A stretch of 64,000 nucleotides of DNA from Cellulomonas sp. SLBN-39. GTDB lineage: Bacteria; Actinomycetota; Actinomycetes; Actinomycetales; Cellulomonadaceae. Shown here piece by piece: positions 25,279 to 33,298 of this stretch. The notes below the pieces were generated by a model. That model ran no database searches. It was given only the letters and a program-made list of their open reading frames with translations, and was not told the origin of the DNA. The position numbers and the translations under genes were made by a program. The stretch's first letter is position 1, and every line of letters starts with the position of its first letter. The stretch covers positions 2,666,001 through 2,730,000 of the forward strand of contig NZ_VFOA01000001.1 of NCBI RefSeq assembly GCF_006715865.1, written 5' to 3'.

Positions 25279-26787
25279 GTGCTGCTGACCTGGGACGCCG
25301 CGGCCGTGCGCGCCGCCGAGGAGCCGCTGCTGCGCGACGGCGTGCCCCTGATGACCCGTGCGGCGACGGGGCTCGCGCACCACGTGGCCCGCCTGCTGCG
25401 CCGTGCGCGCGGTGCCGTGCGCGGTGCGCACGTGGTGCTGCTCGTCGGCGGGGGGAACAACGGCGGCGACACGCTGCACGCCGGGGCGCTCCTCGCGCGC
25501 CGCGGGGTGCGCGTGACGGCGCTGACGACCGTCGCGGACCCCCACGCCGAGGGGCTCGCCGCGGTGCGGACCGCCGGCGGGCGCGTGCTGCCGGTGCCGG
25601 ACGGCGACCTCCCCGCGCCCGTGCGCGACGCGCTCGGCGCCGCGGACGTCGTGCTCGACGGCCTCCTCGGGCTGGGCGCCCGCGGCGGGGGCGTGCGCGG
25701 GCCCGGGGCGGGGCTCGTGGCCGCGCTCGCGGACCTGCGGGGCCACGCGGGCCCCGGCCCGCTCGTCGTCGCGGTGGACCTGCCCTCGGGCGTCGGCGTG
25801 GACGACGGCACCTGCGCGGGTCCGGTACCCGTCGCCGACGTGACCGTGACGTTCGGGGTGCCGCAGCCCGCGCACGTGCTGCCCCCGGCGGCCGCGGCGG
25901 TCGGCCACCTCGTCGTCGTCGACATCGGGCTCGACCTGGCCGGCCCGCCCGCCGTCGCCCGGCTCGAGGCCGCCGACGTCGTCGACCTGTGGCCCGTCCC
26001 GCCGGCGTCCGGGCACAAGTACGTGCGCGGCGTCGTCGGCGTCGTCGCCGGCTCGGCCGCGTACCCCGGGGCCGCGGTCCTGGCGACGTCGGGCGCGCTG
26101 CGCGCGGGCGTCGGGATGGTCCGGTACCTCGGCGACGCGCCCGTCGTGGCCGCGCACCCCGAGGTCGTCGCGGGCCCCGGGCGCGTGCAGGCGTGGGTGG
26201 TGGGCCCGGGCGTGGGACCGGACGACGACGTGCAGCGCTCCCGGGCCCGGGACGCCGTGGCACGCGCCGCGTCGCACGGCGAGCCGGTCGTGGTCGACGC
26301 CGGTGCCCTCGACGTGCTGCCCCCGCGCGTCCCGCCGCACGTGGTGCTGACCCCGCACGCCGGCGAGCTCGCCACGCTCCTCACCGCCCGCGGCGCAGCG
26401 GTGTCCCGCGCCGACGTGGAGGCGTCGCCCTGGGAGCACGCGCGGCGTGCCCACGAGGTCACGGGCGCGACCGTGCTGCTCAAGGGGCCTGTGACGGTCG
26501 TCGTCGGCCCGCACGGTGCGGCCTACGCCCAGGCCGACGGCCCGCCGTGGCTGGCCACGGCAGGTGCCGGCGACGTCCTCGCCGGCGTGCTGGGCGCCGT
26601 CCTCGCGGGACGTGCGGCCGACGCCGCGGCCGACCCGACGCTGCCCGCCGCGCTCGCCGCCCTGGCCGCGCTCGTGCACGGGCGGGCGGCGCACGCGGCC
26701 AACCCCGGCGGGCCCGTCACGGCGTCCGCCGTCGCCGACGCGGTCCCGGCGACCGTCGCGGCGCTGCTCGGCGGGGCGGCGCGGTGA
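25279..26787 (+). CDS. nnr: Bifunctional NAD(P)HX epimerase / dehydratase
   Basis: 502 residues from GTG 25279. The N-terminal epimerase (YjeF_N, ~1-215) has LLVGGGNNGGDTLHAG and VAVDLPSGVGVDDG. The C-terminal ADP-dependent dehydratase (~230-500) has SGHKYVRGVVGVVAGS, LTPHAGELA and the ATAGAGDVLAGVLG nucleotide motif. Together they repair hydrated NADH and NADPH. An AAGGAT hexamer lies 6 nt before the GTG, so the transcript may be leaderless. Its stop overlaps the following kinase start. Confidence 0.94.
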   Translation: MLLTWDAAAVRAAEEPLLRDGVPLMTRAATGLAHHVARLLRRARGAVRGAHVVLLVGGGNNGGDTLHAGALLARRGVRVTALTTVADPHAEGLAAVRTAGGRVLPVPDGDLPAPVRDALGAADVVLDGLLGLGARGGGVRGPGAGLVAALADLRGHAGPGPLVVAVDLPSGVGVDDGTCAGPVPVADVTVTFGVPQPAHVLPPAAAAVGHLVVVDIGLDLAGPPAVARLEAADVVDLWPVPPASGHKYVRGVVGVVAGSAAYPGAAVLATSGALRAGVGMVRYLGDAPVVAAHPEVVAGPGRVQAWVVGPGVGPDDDVQRSRARDAVARAASHGEPVVVDAGALDVLPPRVPPHVVLTPHAGELATLLTARGAAVSRADVEASPWEHARRAHEVTGATVLLKGPVTVVVGPHGAAYAQADGPPWLATAGAGDVLAGVLGAVLAGRAADAAADPTLPAALAALAALVHGRAAHAANPGGPVTASAVADAVPATVAALLGGAAR

Positions 26788-27452
26788 CGACCCCGCTGCC
26801 CGCGCCGCTCGCCGCCCGGGTCGACGCGCTGCTGGGGCGGGGCGGACGGCGGCTGCTCGGGATTGCCGGCGCGCCCGGGGCCGGCAAGTCCACCCTCGCG
26901 GCCCGTGTCGCCGCCGCCCGGCCCGGCCGGGTGGTCGTCGTGCCGATGGACGGCTTCCACCTCGCGCAGCGGACGCTCGAGGCGCTCGGGCGCGCCGACC
27001 GCAAGGGCGCCCCCGACACCTTCGACGCCGACGGGTTCGTCGCGCTCCTGCACCGTCTGCGCGAGCCGCGGCCCGGCGCCACCGTGTGGGCGCCGGAGTA
27101 CCGCCGCGACCTGCGCAACCCGCTCGCCGGGGCGATCGGGGTCCCGGCGGACGTGCCGCTCGTCGTGGTCGAGGGCAACTACCTGCTGCTCGACGCGCAC
27201 GGGTTCGGTCCCGTCGCCGACCTGCTCGACGAGAGCTGGTTCGTCGCCCCGGACGACGGCGTGCGCCTGGCCCGCCTCGTGGCCCGCCACGAGGCGTTCG
27301 GCAAGACCCCCGACGCCGCACGGGCGTGGTCGACGGGCCCCGACGAGGCGAACGCCCGGCTCGTGGCCGCGGGAGCGGCCCGCGCGGACGTCGTGGTCGA
27401 CCCGGACGCCCCCGACGCCGTGCGCACGGGTGGGCGCACGCCCGGGCGGTGA
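26784..27452 (+). CDS. P-loop nucleoside/nucleotide kinase-family protein
   Basis: 222 residues from GTG 26784, overlapping the upstream stop by four bases. The P-loop is GIAGAPGAGKST near residue 28. Further motifs are VVPMDGFHLAQRTLEALG, RKGAPDTFDADGFVALL, APEYRRDLRNP and VVEGNYLLLD. This pattern belongs to the uridine kinase-like / FrcK-like group annotated as nucleoside/nucleotide kinase family protein. The substrate could be a nucleoside, a sugar or pantothenate-like; I cannot tell. Its place between nnr and alr suggests housekeeping co-expression rather than a shared pathway. Confidence 0.85.
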   Translation: MTTPLPAPLAARVDALLGRGGRRLLGIAGAPGAGKSTLAARVAAARPGRVVVVPMDGFHLAQRTLEALGRADRKGAPDTFDADGFVALLHRLREPRPGATVWAPEYRRDLRNPLAGAIGVPADVPLVVVEGNYLLLDAHGFGPVADLLDESWFVAPDDGVRLARLVARHEAFGKTPDAARAWSTGPDEANARLVAAGAARADVVVDPDAPDAVRTGGRTPGR

Positions 27453-27465
27453 GAGACTGGCGCGC

Positions 27466-28683
27466 GTGAACGACTTCCCCGCGCGCGTGGTCGTCGACCT
27501 CGGCGCCGTCCGTCAGAACGTCAGGTCGCTGGCCGCGCACGCCCCGACCGCCCAGGTCATGACCGTCGTCAAGGCCGACGCGTACGGCCACGGCCTCGTG
27601 CCGTGCGCGCTCGCGGCCCTCGAGGGCGGGGCCACGTGGCTCGGCACGGCCCAGGTCTCCGAGGCCCTGCACCTGCGCCGCGCCGGAGTCACCGGTGCGC
27701 GCGTGCTGACGTGGCTGTACGCCCCGGGCGCGCCCCTGCGCGAGGCCGTCGAGGCTGACGTGGACGTCTCCGTCGCGGCCCCCTGGGCGCTCGACGAGCT
27801 GGTCGCGGCGGCGCGCGCCGCCGGGCGGGCCGCGCGCGTGCACCTGAAGGTCGACACGGGGCTGTCGCGCAACGGCCTGGTCCCCGCGCAGCTCGACGAC
27901 GTGCTCGCCGCCGCGCTCGCGGCCCAGGCCGAGGGCGTGCTGGAGGTCGTCGGGGTGTGGTCGCACCTGGCCTACGCCGACGACCCCGGCCACCCGTCGG
28001 TGCGTGCGCAGGCCGCGGTGTTCACCGACGCGGTCGCGGCCGTCGAGCGCGCCGGGGCCCGCCTCGAGGTCCGGCACCTGGCGAACTCCGCCGCGACCCT
28101 CACGGCCCCGGACCTGCACTGGGACCTCGTACGCCCGGGCATCGCGGCCTACGGGATCTCGCCCGTGCCGCAGGTCGGTGGCCCCGAGCGCTTCGGCCTC
28201 GTGCCGGCGATGACGTTCGAGGCGCGGCTCGCCACGGTCAAGCCCGTGCCCGCCGGTGCGGGCGTCAGCTACGGGCACGAGTACACGACCCCGGCCGACA
28301 CGGTGCTGGGCGTCGTCCCCGTGGGCTACGCGGACGGGGTGCCGCGGCACGCGTCCGGACGGGCCGGCGCCCTCGGCGGACCGCTGCAGGTCGGCGGGCG
28401 GCGCCTGGGCGTCGCCGGGCGCGTGTGCATGGACCAGGTCGTCGTGGACCTCGGTGCGGGTGCGCGCGAGGTCGCGGGCGACCGCGTCGAGCTGTGGGGC
28501 CCCGGCACCGACGGAGCGCCGACCGCGCAGGACTGGGCCGACGCCGCGGGGACGATCGCGTACGAGCTCGTCACCCGCGTCGGGGCCCGTGTGCCGCGCG
28601 AGTACGTCGACACGGACGCCGCCCACGGTGGCGCCCGGGCCGTCCCGTCGGTCGTCGCCGCGGGCGTCGGCGGTGACCGGTGA
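27466..28683 (+). CDS. alr: Alanine racemase
   Basis: 405 residues from GTG 27466. Interconverts L- and D-alanine for peptidoglycan. The PLP lysine is Lys36 in VVKADAYGHG and the second catalytic base is Tyr269 in VSYGHEY. HLKVDTGLSRNG and RVCMDQVVVDLG are further family marks. A C-terminal tail of ~35 residues exceeds the usual length. It starts 13 nt after the kinase stop and overlaps tsaE by four bases. Confidence 0.96.
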   Translation: MNDFPARVVVDLGAVRQNVRSLAAHAPTAQVMTVVKADAYGHGLVPCALAALEGGATWLGTAQVSEALHLRRAGVTGARVLTWLYAPGAPLREAVEADVDVSVAAPWALDELVAAARAAGRAARVHLKVDTGLSRNGLVPAQLDDVLAAALAAQAEGVLEVVGVWSHLAYADDPGHPSVRAQAAVFTDAVAAVERAGARLEVRHLANSAATLTAPDLHWDLVRPGIAAYGISPVPQVGGPERFGLVPAMTFEARLATVKPVPAGAGVSYGHEYTTPADTVLGVVPVGYADGVPRHASGRAGALGGPLQVGGRRLGVAGRVCMDQVVVDLGAGAREVAGDRVELWGPGTDGAPTAQDWADAAGTIAYELVTRVGARVPREYVDTDAAHGGARAVPSVVAAGVGGDR

Positions 28684-29237
28684 GCGCCGCCGCGGAGCCG
28701 CTCGTCGTGCGGCTGCCCGACGCCGACGCCACCCGGGCGTGGGGTCGCGCGCTGGCCCCCCTGCTGCGCGCGGGCGACCTGCTCGTGCTCACCGGCGACC
28801 TCGGCGCCGGCAAGACGACCCTCACCCAGGGCCTGGGTGCCGGCCTCGGCGTGCGCGGGCAGGTCGCGTCACCCACGTTCGTCATCGCGCGCGAGCACCC
28901 GGCGCTCCCGCGGCCCGACGGCACCCGTGGCCCGGCGCTCGTGCACGTCGACGCGTACCGTCTGGGCTCCCTCGACGAGGTCGAGGCGCTCGACCTGGAG
29001 GCGTCCCTCGACGAGGCCGTGACGGTCGTGGAGTGGGGCGAGGGGTGGGTCGAGGGCCTGACCGACGACCGGCTCGAGCTGCGGCTCTCGCGCCCCCACG
29101 GCGGGCTCGCCGCCGACGCGGACGTGCAGGACGCCGCGGCGGGCGAGCGCACGCTGACGGTGCAGGGCGTGGGCGCACGGTGGGCGGGCGTCGCCCTGCC
29201 CGGCGCGCCGGCCCCGACGACGACGGAGGACGCATGA
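28680..29237 (+). CDS. tsaE: tRNA t6A synthesis ATPase TsaE
   Basis: 185 residues from GTG 28680 (overlap GTGA with alr). The P-loop is GDLGAGKT (39-46), followed by VASPTFVIAREH, VHVDAYRLG and VVEWGEGW, all TsaE marks. It drives the TsaB-TsaD-TsaE cycle that makes N6-threonylcarbamoyladenosine at tRNA position 37. Residues beyond ~150 form an Ala/Gly-rich extension. The ATGA overlap with tsaB signals coupling. Confidence 0.95.
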   Translation: MSAAAEPLVVRLPDADATRAWGRALAPLLRAGDLLVLTGDLGAGKTTLTQGLGAGLGVRGQVASPTFVIAREHPALPRPDGTRGPALVHVDAYRLGSLDEVEALDLEASLDEAVTVVEWGEGWVEGLTDDRLELRLSRPHGGLAADADVQDAAAGERTLTVQGVGARWAGVALPGAPAPTTTEDA

Positions 29238-29911
29238 GCTACCTGGGCATCGACACCTCGGCCGCGGTGGCGGTGGCCGTGGTCGCCGACGACGGCACGA
29301 CCCGCACGCTGGTCGACGCGGCGCCGCGCCGGCACGTGGAGCACCTGGCACCGCTCGTCGTGCGGGCGCTCGCCGAGGCCGGCACCGACGCGGCGGAGCT
29401 GCGCGGCGTCGCCGTCGGCACCGGGCCGGCCCCGTTCACGGGGCTGCGCGTCGGGCTGGTCACGGCCCGTGTGCTGGGCCTCGCGCGCGGCATCCCCGTG
29501 TGGGGCGTGCCCAGCCTGGACGCGCTGGCCGCGACCGCAGCCGTGGCGCTGCCCGCCGGGACGTCGCTGCTCGTCGTGACCGACGCGCGCCGGCACGAGG
29601 TGTACTGGGCCCGGTACGTCGTGCGCGACGGCGGTGCCGACCTCGTCGCGGGTCCCGACGTGGCGGCGCCCGCCGACGTGCCGCGCGTCGACGGCGAGGT
29701 CGTGGTGGGTGCGGGCCGGGACGGCTACCCCGACGTGCTCGGCACCTCCCCGCTGCCCGAGGGGCTCGGCGGCCTCGTGCTCGACCCCGCCCGGCTGGTG
29801 GGGCTCGCGCTGGAGCGCCGCGACGCGGGCGCGGACCAGCCCGTCGACCCGCTGTACCTGCGCCGACCCGACGCGCAGCCACCCGCCGCGCGCAAGCGGG
29901 TCCTCGCGTGA
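29234..29911 (+). CDS. tsaB: tRNA t6A synthesis protein TsaB
   Basis: 225 residues from ATG 29234 (MSYLGIDTSAAVAVAVV). The ASKHA-fold signature GTGPAPFTGLRVGLVTARVL is present; TsaB lacks the metal His pair and acts as the TsaD partner. VVTDARRHEVYWARY is typical of the C-half. It overlaps tsaE at its start and rimI at its end by four bases each, giving a tight alr-tsaE-tsaB-rimI operon. Confidence 0.95.
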   Translation: MSYLGIDTSAAVAVAVVADDGTTRTLVDAAPRRHVEHLAPLVVRALAEAGTDAAELRGVAVGTGPAPFTGLRVGLVTARVLGLARGIPVWGVPSLDALAATAAVALPAGTSLLVVTDARRHEVYWARYVVRDGGADLVAGPDVAAPADVPRVDGEVVVGAGRDGYPDVLGTSPLPEGLGGLVLDPARLVGLALERRDAGADQPVDPLYLRRPDAQPPAARKRVLA

Positions 29912-30423
29912 GCCAGCCCTTCCCGGCGCCGTCCGCTCGTGCGGCCGACGACGTCGAGGTCCGGCCGCTGACCGCCGCCGACCTCCCGGCCCTCGAGCGC
30001 ATGGAGGCCGAGCTGTTCGGCCCGGCCGCGTGGTCGACGCAGTCGCTCGCCGACGAGATCGTCGGGCCGGGGCGCACGTACGTGGGCGCCGCGGTCGGCG
30101 ACGGTCGACTCGTCGGCTACGCGGGGCTGTGGTTCGACGGGTACGACGCGCAGGTCATGACGGTCGGCACGGACAGCGCCTACCAGGGCCGCGGGATCGC
30201 CCGGCGGATGCTCACGGTGCTGCTCGACCACGCCCGGACCGTCGGTGCGGACGCGGTGCTGCTCGAGGTCCGCGTCGACAACGACCCCGCGATGCACCTG
30301 TACGACACGCTCGGCTTCGTGCGGCTCGGCCGGCGCCGGGCCTACTACCAGCCGGGTGACGTCGACGCCTGGACGATGCGCCTGGACCTGCGGGCGCCGA
30401 CGCCGGCGGCGACCACGGGGTGA
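29908..30423 (+). CDS. rimI: Ribosomal-protein-alanine N-acetyltransferase RimI
   Basis: 171 residues from GTG 29908. The GNAT fold is clear: VRPLTAADLPALERMEAELF at the N-terminus, the acetyl-CoA loop QGRGIARRMLTVLL (R/Q-x-x-G-x-G/A), and VRVDNDPAMHLYDTLGF. RimI acetylates the N-terminus of S18 and possibly other proteins. Its place after tsaB is conserved in actinobacteria, where tsaD usually follows directly; here two other genes intervene. Confidence 0.93.
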   Translation: MSQPFPAPSARAADDVEVRPLTAADLPALERMEAELFGPAAWSTQSLADEIVGPGRTYVGAAVGDGRLVGYAGLWFDGYDAQVMTVGTDSAYQGRGIARRMLTVLLDHARTVGADAVLLEVRVDNDPAMHLYDTLGFVRLGRRRAYYQPGDVDAWTMRLDLRAPTPAATTG

Positions 30424-30529
30424 GGACCGCGCGACCCGCACCGGGCGGCGACCGCACGACGGCGACCCGGCCGCGACGGCGGGGCCGCGACGGCACGGCT
30501 GCCACGACCAGGGGACCACGGAGGCGACG

Positions 30530-31411
30530 ATGACCGGCACCACGACTCCCGCAGGGGCGGACGAGCAGGCGCTGCGACGGGGCGTGCTCGTCGACGTCGA
30601 CGAGCTCGCCGCCCGTCTCGCGGACGACGACCCGCCCCTCGTGCTGGACGTGCGCTGGGCGCTCGGCCGGACGGACGGGCACGAGCAGCACCTGGCGGCG
30701 CACGTGCCGGGTGCCGTCTACGTGGACCTCGACACCGAGCTCGCGGCCCCGCCCTCGTCGGCCGACGGGCGGCACCCGCTGCCCGCCGTCGCCGACCTGG
30801 AGCGCTGCGCCCGGGGCTGGGGGCTGCGGGAGGGCGCCGCGGTGGTCGTCGCCGATGCCGGTGGCGGCACGTCGGCGGCGCGCGCGTGGTGGCTGCTGCG
30901 GTGGGCGGGGGTGCGGGACGTGCGTCTGCTCGACGGCGGCCTGGCGGCGTGGGTGGCGGCCGGCCACCCCGTCGAGGCGGGTGCGGTGCCCGTGGAGCCG
31001 GGCGACGTCGTGCTCACGGGCGGGGCGCTGCCCACGGTCGACGCCGACGGCGCGGCGGACCTCGCGGCCCGCGGCGTGCTGCTCGACGCCCGGGCGGTCG
31101 AGCGCTACGCGGGCGAGGTCGAGCCCGTCGACCCGCGGGCCGGCCACGTGCCCGGTGCGCGCAGCGCCCCCACGACGGACAACCTCGGGCCGGACGGCCG
31201 GTTCCTGCCGGCGGGGGCCCTGCGGGAGCGGTTCGCGTCCCTGGGGGTGCGGCGCGGCGGGGACGCCGTCGGCGTGTACTGCGGGTCGGGCGTGACCGCG
31301 GCCCACGAGGTCGCGGCGCTCGCGTCGCTCGGCGTGGACGCGGCGCTCTACCCGGGCTCGTGGTCGCAGTGGTCGCACGACGCGTCCCGCCCGCTCGCCG
31401 TGGGGCGCTGA
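30530..31411 (+). CDS. sseA: Thiosulfate/3-mercaptopyruvate sulfurtransferase (rhodanese)
   Basis: 293 residues from ATG 30530, with GGAGGCGACG upstream. Two rhodanese domains are present: domain 1 has LVLDVRWALG and HVPGAVYVDLDTELA and lacks a catalytic Cys. Domain 2 has LLDARAVERYAGEVEPVDPR and the active loop VYCGSGVTAAHE. The CGSGVTA loop is usual for actinobacterial SseA. Transfers sulfane sulfur to cyanide or thiol acceptors. It sits between rimI and tsaD, 106 nt after rimI, and ends at a shared terminator. Confidence 0.92.
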   Translation: MTGTTTPAGADEQALRRGVLVDVDELAARLADDDPPLVLDVRWALGRTDGHEQHLAAHVPGAVYVDLDTELAAPPSSADGRHPLPAVADLERCARGWGLREGAAVVVADAGGGTSAARAWWLLRWAGVRDVRLLDGGLAAWVAAGHPVEAGAVPVEPGDVVLTGGALPTVDADGAADLAARGVLLDARAVERYAGEVEPVDPRAGHVPGARSAPTTDNLGPDGRFLPAGALRERFASLGVRRGGDAVGVYCGSGVTAAHEVAALASLGVDAALYPGSWSQWSHDASRPLAVGR

Positions 31412-31414
31412 CCC

Positions 31415-31440
31415 CGGTCCGCCGTCCGGAGGGCGGACCG
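31415..31440. terminator. Bidirectional terminator between sseA and the nitroreductase gene
   Basis: CGGTCCGCC (31415-31423) and GGCGGACCG (31432-31440) form a 9-bp perfect stem in the short gap between two convergent genes. Confidence 0.7.
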
Positions 31441-31469
31441 GCCCGCAGGCCGACCCCGCCCGGGGCGGC

Positions 31470-32093
31470 TCAGAGCGTCGTCGAGGCCTGCTCGAACGTC
31501 AGGCGCGGGGCGCGCGGGCGCGTCGTGCCCTCGCCCTCCGGGTGGCCGACCGTCAGGACCAGGAGCGTGCGCCAGCCCTGGTCGGCGAACAGGTCGGCGT
31601 CGACGCCGGCGGCGTCCATGCCGCCCATCGCGCCGACGCCCAGGCCGACGCCGCGCAGCGCCAGCAGGAGGTAGCCGGCCTGCAGCCAGGCGTTGTCGCG
31701 GGACATCCGCTCGCGGGCCTCGACCTGGGGCTCGAAGGACGCCTCGAAGTCGGGCGCGTGGGGGACCAGCGTCGCCCCGTACCGGTGGAAGGCGGGGTCG
31801 GCGGCCAGGACCAGGGCCAGGGGAGCGGCCAGGACGCGGTCGCGGTTGCCGGGCGCCATGTGCTGGACGAGGCGCTCGCGGGCCGCGCCCGAGCGGACCA
31901 GCGCGACGCGCAGGGGCGAGGTGTTCATGGCGGTGGGCGCCCACCGGGCGAGGTCGTAGGCGGCGGCGACCTGCGCGTCGGTGACCTCCTGCGACGTGAA
32001 CGACTGCACGGTGCGCGCGTCGAGGAACAGCGAGTGCACGGCCGCCTCGTCGAGCAGGGCGCCGTCGGGCAGGGGCAGGGTCTGCGTCGTCAT
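31470..32093 (-). CDS. Nitroreductase-family protein (RutE/HadB-like)
   Basis: 207 residues from ATG 32093. The N-terminal FMN-binding pattern RTVQSFTSQEVTDAQVAAAY, the WAPTAMNTSPLRVALV segment and the GYLLLALRGVGLGVGAMGGMD helix match the malonic semialdehyde reductase RutE subgroup. Homodimeric flavin NAD(P)H reductases of this kind reduce aldehydes, quinones or nitro compounds. No other rut genes are present, so the physiological substrate is open. A perfect TGAACGTTCA palindrome lies 7 nt upstream of its start and may be an operator. Confidence 0.85.
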   Translation of the reverse strand: MTTQTLPLPDGALLDEAAVHSLFLDARTVQSFTSQEVTDAQVAAAYDLARWAPTAMNTSPLRVALVRSGAARERLVQHMAPGNRDRVLAAPLALVLAADPAFHRYGATLVPHAPDFEASFEPQVEARERMSRDNAWLQAGYLLLALRGVGLGVGAMGGMDAAGVDADLFADQGWRTLLVLTVGHPEGEGTTRPRAPRLTFEQASTTL

Positions 32094-32099
32094 GCTCGG

Positions 32100-32109
32100 T
32101 GAACGTTCA
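32100..32109. promoter_or_regulatory. Palindromic candidate operator of the nitroreductase gene
   Basis: TGAACGTTCA is a perfect 10-bp palindrome ending 7 nt before the ATG on the minus strand. It would overlap the promoter or start region. The regulator is unknown; no regulator gene is adjacent. Confidence 0.4.
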
Positions 32110-32204
32110 ACGACCCGCAGGGCATGCCCCGGAGCGACGTGAGGTGGCCCACACCCGGCCGTCGGTGGCGTCGTCCCGGTGCGCCGGCAGAGGCGTCTGC
32201 GACC

Positions 32205-32220
32205 TATCCTGGGCGCCGTG
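32205..32220 (+). promoter_or_regulatory. Leaderless promoter -10 for tsaD
   Basis: TATCCT (32205-32210) ends 7 nt before GTG 32218. Confidence 0.55.
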
Positions 32221-33258
32221 AGCGCACCCCTCGTCCTGGGCATCGAGACGTCGTGCGACGAGACGGGGGTCGCGCTCGTGCGCGGTCACGAGCTGCTCGT
32301 CGACGCCGTGGCCAGCTCCGTCGACGAGCACGCACGGTTCGGCGGGATCATCCCCGAGATCGCCTCGCGGGCGCACCTGGAAGCCATGGTCCCCACGATC
32401 GAGCGCGCGCTCACGACGGCGGGCGTCACGCTCGGCGACGTCGACGCTGTGGCCGTCACCGCCGGTCCCGGGCTCGTCGGGCCCCTGACGATCGGAGCGG
32501 CCGCCGCCAAGGCCCTCGCGATCGGGCTCGACCGGCCGCTGTACGGCGTGAACCACGTCATCGGCCACGCGGTCGTCGACGAGCTCGTCGACGGCCCGTT
32601 CCCCGAGCGGGTCCTCGCGCTCGTCGTCTCCGGGGGCCACTCGTCCCTGCTGCGCATCGACGACACCGTGCACGTCACCGAGCTCGGCTCGACCCTCGAC
32701 GACGCCGCGGGGGAGGCGTTCGACAAGGTCGGCCGGCTGCTGGGCCTGCCGTACCCCGGCGGCCCGCACATCGACCGCCTCGCGCGCACGGGCGACCCCG
32801 ACGCGATCCGCTTCCCGCGCGGCCTCACGGCCCCCAAGGACCAGGCGGAGCACGCGACGGACTTCTCGTTCTCGGGCCTGAAGACGGCCGTGGCCCGCTG
32901 GGTGGAGGCCCGCCAGGACGCCGGCGAGCCCGTCCCGCTCGAGGACGTCGCCGCCTCGTTCGCGGCCGCCGTGGCCGACGTGCTCACCGCCAAGACGATC
33001 GCGGCGTGCCGGCGCGAGGGCGTCTCGACCCTCGTCGTCGGCGGCGGGTTCTCGGCGAACTCCCAGCTGCGGGAGATGGCGGCCGAGCGCTGCGCCGCGG
33101 CGGGGATCGAGCTGCGCATCCCGCCGATCCGCTACTGCACCGACAACGGCGCGATGATCGCCGCGCTGGGGTCGGCCGTCGTCCGCCGGGGCATGCGCCC
33201 CTCCCCGCTCGACCTGCCGGTCGACTCCTCGATGCCGCTGACGCAGGTCCTGGTCTGA
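32218..33258 (+). CDS. tsaD: tRNA N6-adenosine threonylcarbamoyltransferase TsaD
   Basis: 346 residues from GTG 32218. The protein opens [17 protein letters not shown] and carries the metal pair His113 and His117 in NHVIGHAV plus the distal Asp in [20 protein letters not shown] and [10 protein letters not shown] are further marks. It is the catalytic subunit that transfers threonylcarbamoyl to A37 of tRNA, working with TsaB and TsaE encoded ~2.3 kb upstream. TATCCT 7 nt before the GTG implies its own leaderless transcript. Confidence 0.96.
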   Translation: MSAPLVLGIETSCDETGVALVRGHELLVDAVASSVDEHARFGGIIPEIASRAHLEAMVPTIERALTTAGVTLGDVDAVAVTAGPGLVGPLTIGAAAAKALAIGLDRPLYGVNHVIGHAVVDELVDGPFPERVLALVVSGGHSSLLRIDDTVHVTELGSTLDDAAGEAFDKVGRLLGLPYPGGPHIDRLARTGDPDAIRFPRGLTAPKDQAEHATDFSFSGLKTAVARWVEARQDAGEPVPLEDVAASFAAAVADVLTAKTIAACRREGVSTLVVGGGFSANSQLREMAAERCAAAGIELRIPPIRYCTDNGAMIAALGSAVVRRGMRPSPLDLPVDSSMPLTQVLV

Positions 33259-33263
33259 CCGGC

Positions 33264-33284
33264 GGCCCCGGTCCGGCCGGGGCC
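33264..33284. terminator. Bidirectional terminator between tsaD and the ligase gene
   Basis: GGCCCCGG (33264-33271) pairs with CCGGGGCC (33277-33284), loop TCCGG, between two convergent genes. Confidence 0.65.
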
Positions 33285-33298
33285 CCGTCGGGTCGGCG

